DNA of 60,000 nucleotides. It comes from Owenia fusiformis. Its lineage: Eukaryota > Annelida > Polychaeta > Sabellida > Oweniidae. The stretch's first letter is position 1; each line of letters opens with the position of its first letter. A program made the position numbers and the translations under genes. The stretch is taken from the NCBI GenBank assembly GCA_903813345.2, contig CAIIXF020000010.1, positions 13,647,181 through 13,707,180 on the forward strand, written 5' to 3'. The notes under the pieces were generated by a model. It searched no databases. It had not been told where the DNA came from and saw only the letters and a list, made by a program, of their open reading frames with translations. Positions 58,890 through 60,000 of the stretch are shown here, in pieces.

Positions 58890-59700
58890 TCAGATGAAAA
58901 TATTTGAAATAGTACATACCGTATGTATCAATTTCACCCGTGTTCATTCATTTGTTAGTTCTTTCAAACATGTTTATGCTTGAAATCTATAAAACTTGAT
59001 AAATTATAAAGCATTCAACAATGTCTCTTCTTGTTTATCAAATATACTGGTTCAATTCAGGTGAAACCTATAACACATTTTTGTTTTCCATATAATTCAA
59101 TTGCGTTGATTCTGTTTCTGCTTATATGCCATCTGGTATTGTTAGTATACTACACTTGAGTCTCTGTTTTATTTATTACTACAGTACATTCAGTTTGAAG
59201 GAGAAGGAACCACATGTTCTATGATTTTAGTAGTTTTTGATATAGACATACCCATGTATAAATGCACATATGAGGATGTTCCCAGCAAAATGTACTTGAT
59301 ATATGGCTAGTTAATGTTCCCAGCTTAAATAAACAATGAAATTAATAAGCTAATGTCAGAGTTTATGATAGGTTGGTGTAAGTGTATCCTGAAGCCCAGA
59401 GGCTAGTTGTATTTACTGTACTCTCTTTTAAGACACAAAATCATGAAACTGAAATATTGAAAACGGTAAAGTGAGAATGCTTGCTTATGAATTGATTCTT
59501 GCTTATTTGAATTTTCTCTCCTGAGTGTCAATGCTTGGGGTTTATCCCACTTTTTGTTCACTCCATCAGCTGTTATTAGAAAACATTAGAACACTGAAAA
59601 TCAAGGCAGTAAGATCATTTTAGTTGTATGATATTCTGAAGGCATTGATTGATATATTTTGTTCAAAGCCCTAGATTCCTAGAAACCCCTATTCTGATGA
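58890..59700. other. Intron 8, nothing recognised
   Basis: AT-rich, no feature. Confidence 0.5.
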
Positions 59701-59834
59701 TATTACGTCACCACTTGTTCACTACCTGAAGTGATGACAGATTGTTATAGTATTCAACTTCTTTGTGGATGACTTCAGTGGTTGGCATCTGTAACAAATG
59801 GCAGGTAGAGATATTTTGCATGTTAATGCCTTGT
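59701..59834 (+). repeat. R1 dispersed repeat, copy 11
   Basis: The hairpin region is rearranged (GTCACCACTTGTTCACTACC). The 3' block AACAAATGGCAGGTAGAGAT..GCATGTTAATGCCTTG is intact. Confidence 0.82.
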
Positions 59835-60000
59835 CTCTTTCTGTGTTCAAAAATAGCAATATATACCATCCAGAAAGGAACTGATAGAAGCCTGTGATCT
59901 CTAATCATGAAATTAACCCCAATAGCCAACATCTAATTGTGTGTACTATAGTGGAATATCACCAGTCCAGGCACTTCTCTGAAATGACTCTCAGTAAATC

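Overview
This is a window of animal nuclear DNA. It is AT-rich and intron-dominated, with short protein-coding exons bounded by GT-AG sites and many small DNA transposons. The repeats (one AGCTCAC...GTGAGCT hairpin followed by CCGTC-rich sequence, and TACAGT...AAACCTG elements) resemble those of marine invertebrates, most likely a mollusc or another lophotrochozoan. That placement is inference.

The only cellular gene I can support lies on the + strand. It is the 5' part of a Rho guanine-nucleotide-exchange-factor gene of the AKAP13/ARHGEF28 (Lbc/p190RhoGEF) family. The start codon is at 23509, in an exon preceded by an acceptor, so at least one noncoding 5' exon lies upstream. Exons at 23498-23541, 24492-24639, 25052-25351 and 32916-33099 encode the conserved N-terminal module of that family. 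A large Ser/Asn-rich exon (about 43797-44636) and exons at 50223-50368, 54324-54458 and 57023-57196 continue in compatible phase into a disordered linker. The C1, DH and PH domains are not here and should lie past base 60000. A candidate TATA-less promoter (ETS, CACGTG and YY1-like sites within 45 bp) sits near 12304-12348.

Two intragenic exon duplications stand out. A dead copy of the 5' part of exon 3 (24726-25008) is split by a small transposon. A second copy of exon 7 (54164-54295) is open, phase-matched and only 28 bp from exon 7, which makes it a candidate mutually exclusive exon.

Mobile elements: an intact-looking mariner (20845-22805) has 189-bp inverted ends and a 354-codon transposase split by a 170-bp GT-AG intron. 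A decayed 3.1-kb DNA transposon lies at 38947-42083. A 2.1-kb non-autonomous element (4861-6976) is built from CGGTAG subrepeats. Several MITE families are present, three of them with 5-bp target duplications. A roughly 130-bp dispersed repeat has 11 copies, all on one strand. Tandem arrays have periods of 162, 52, 42, 33, 25 and 21 bp. A histone H3 tail fragment lies just upstream of the start exon. No rRNA, tRNA or CRISPR array was found.
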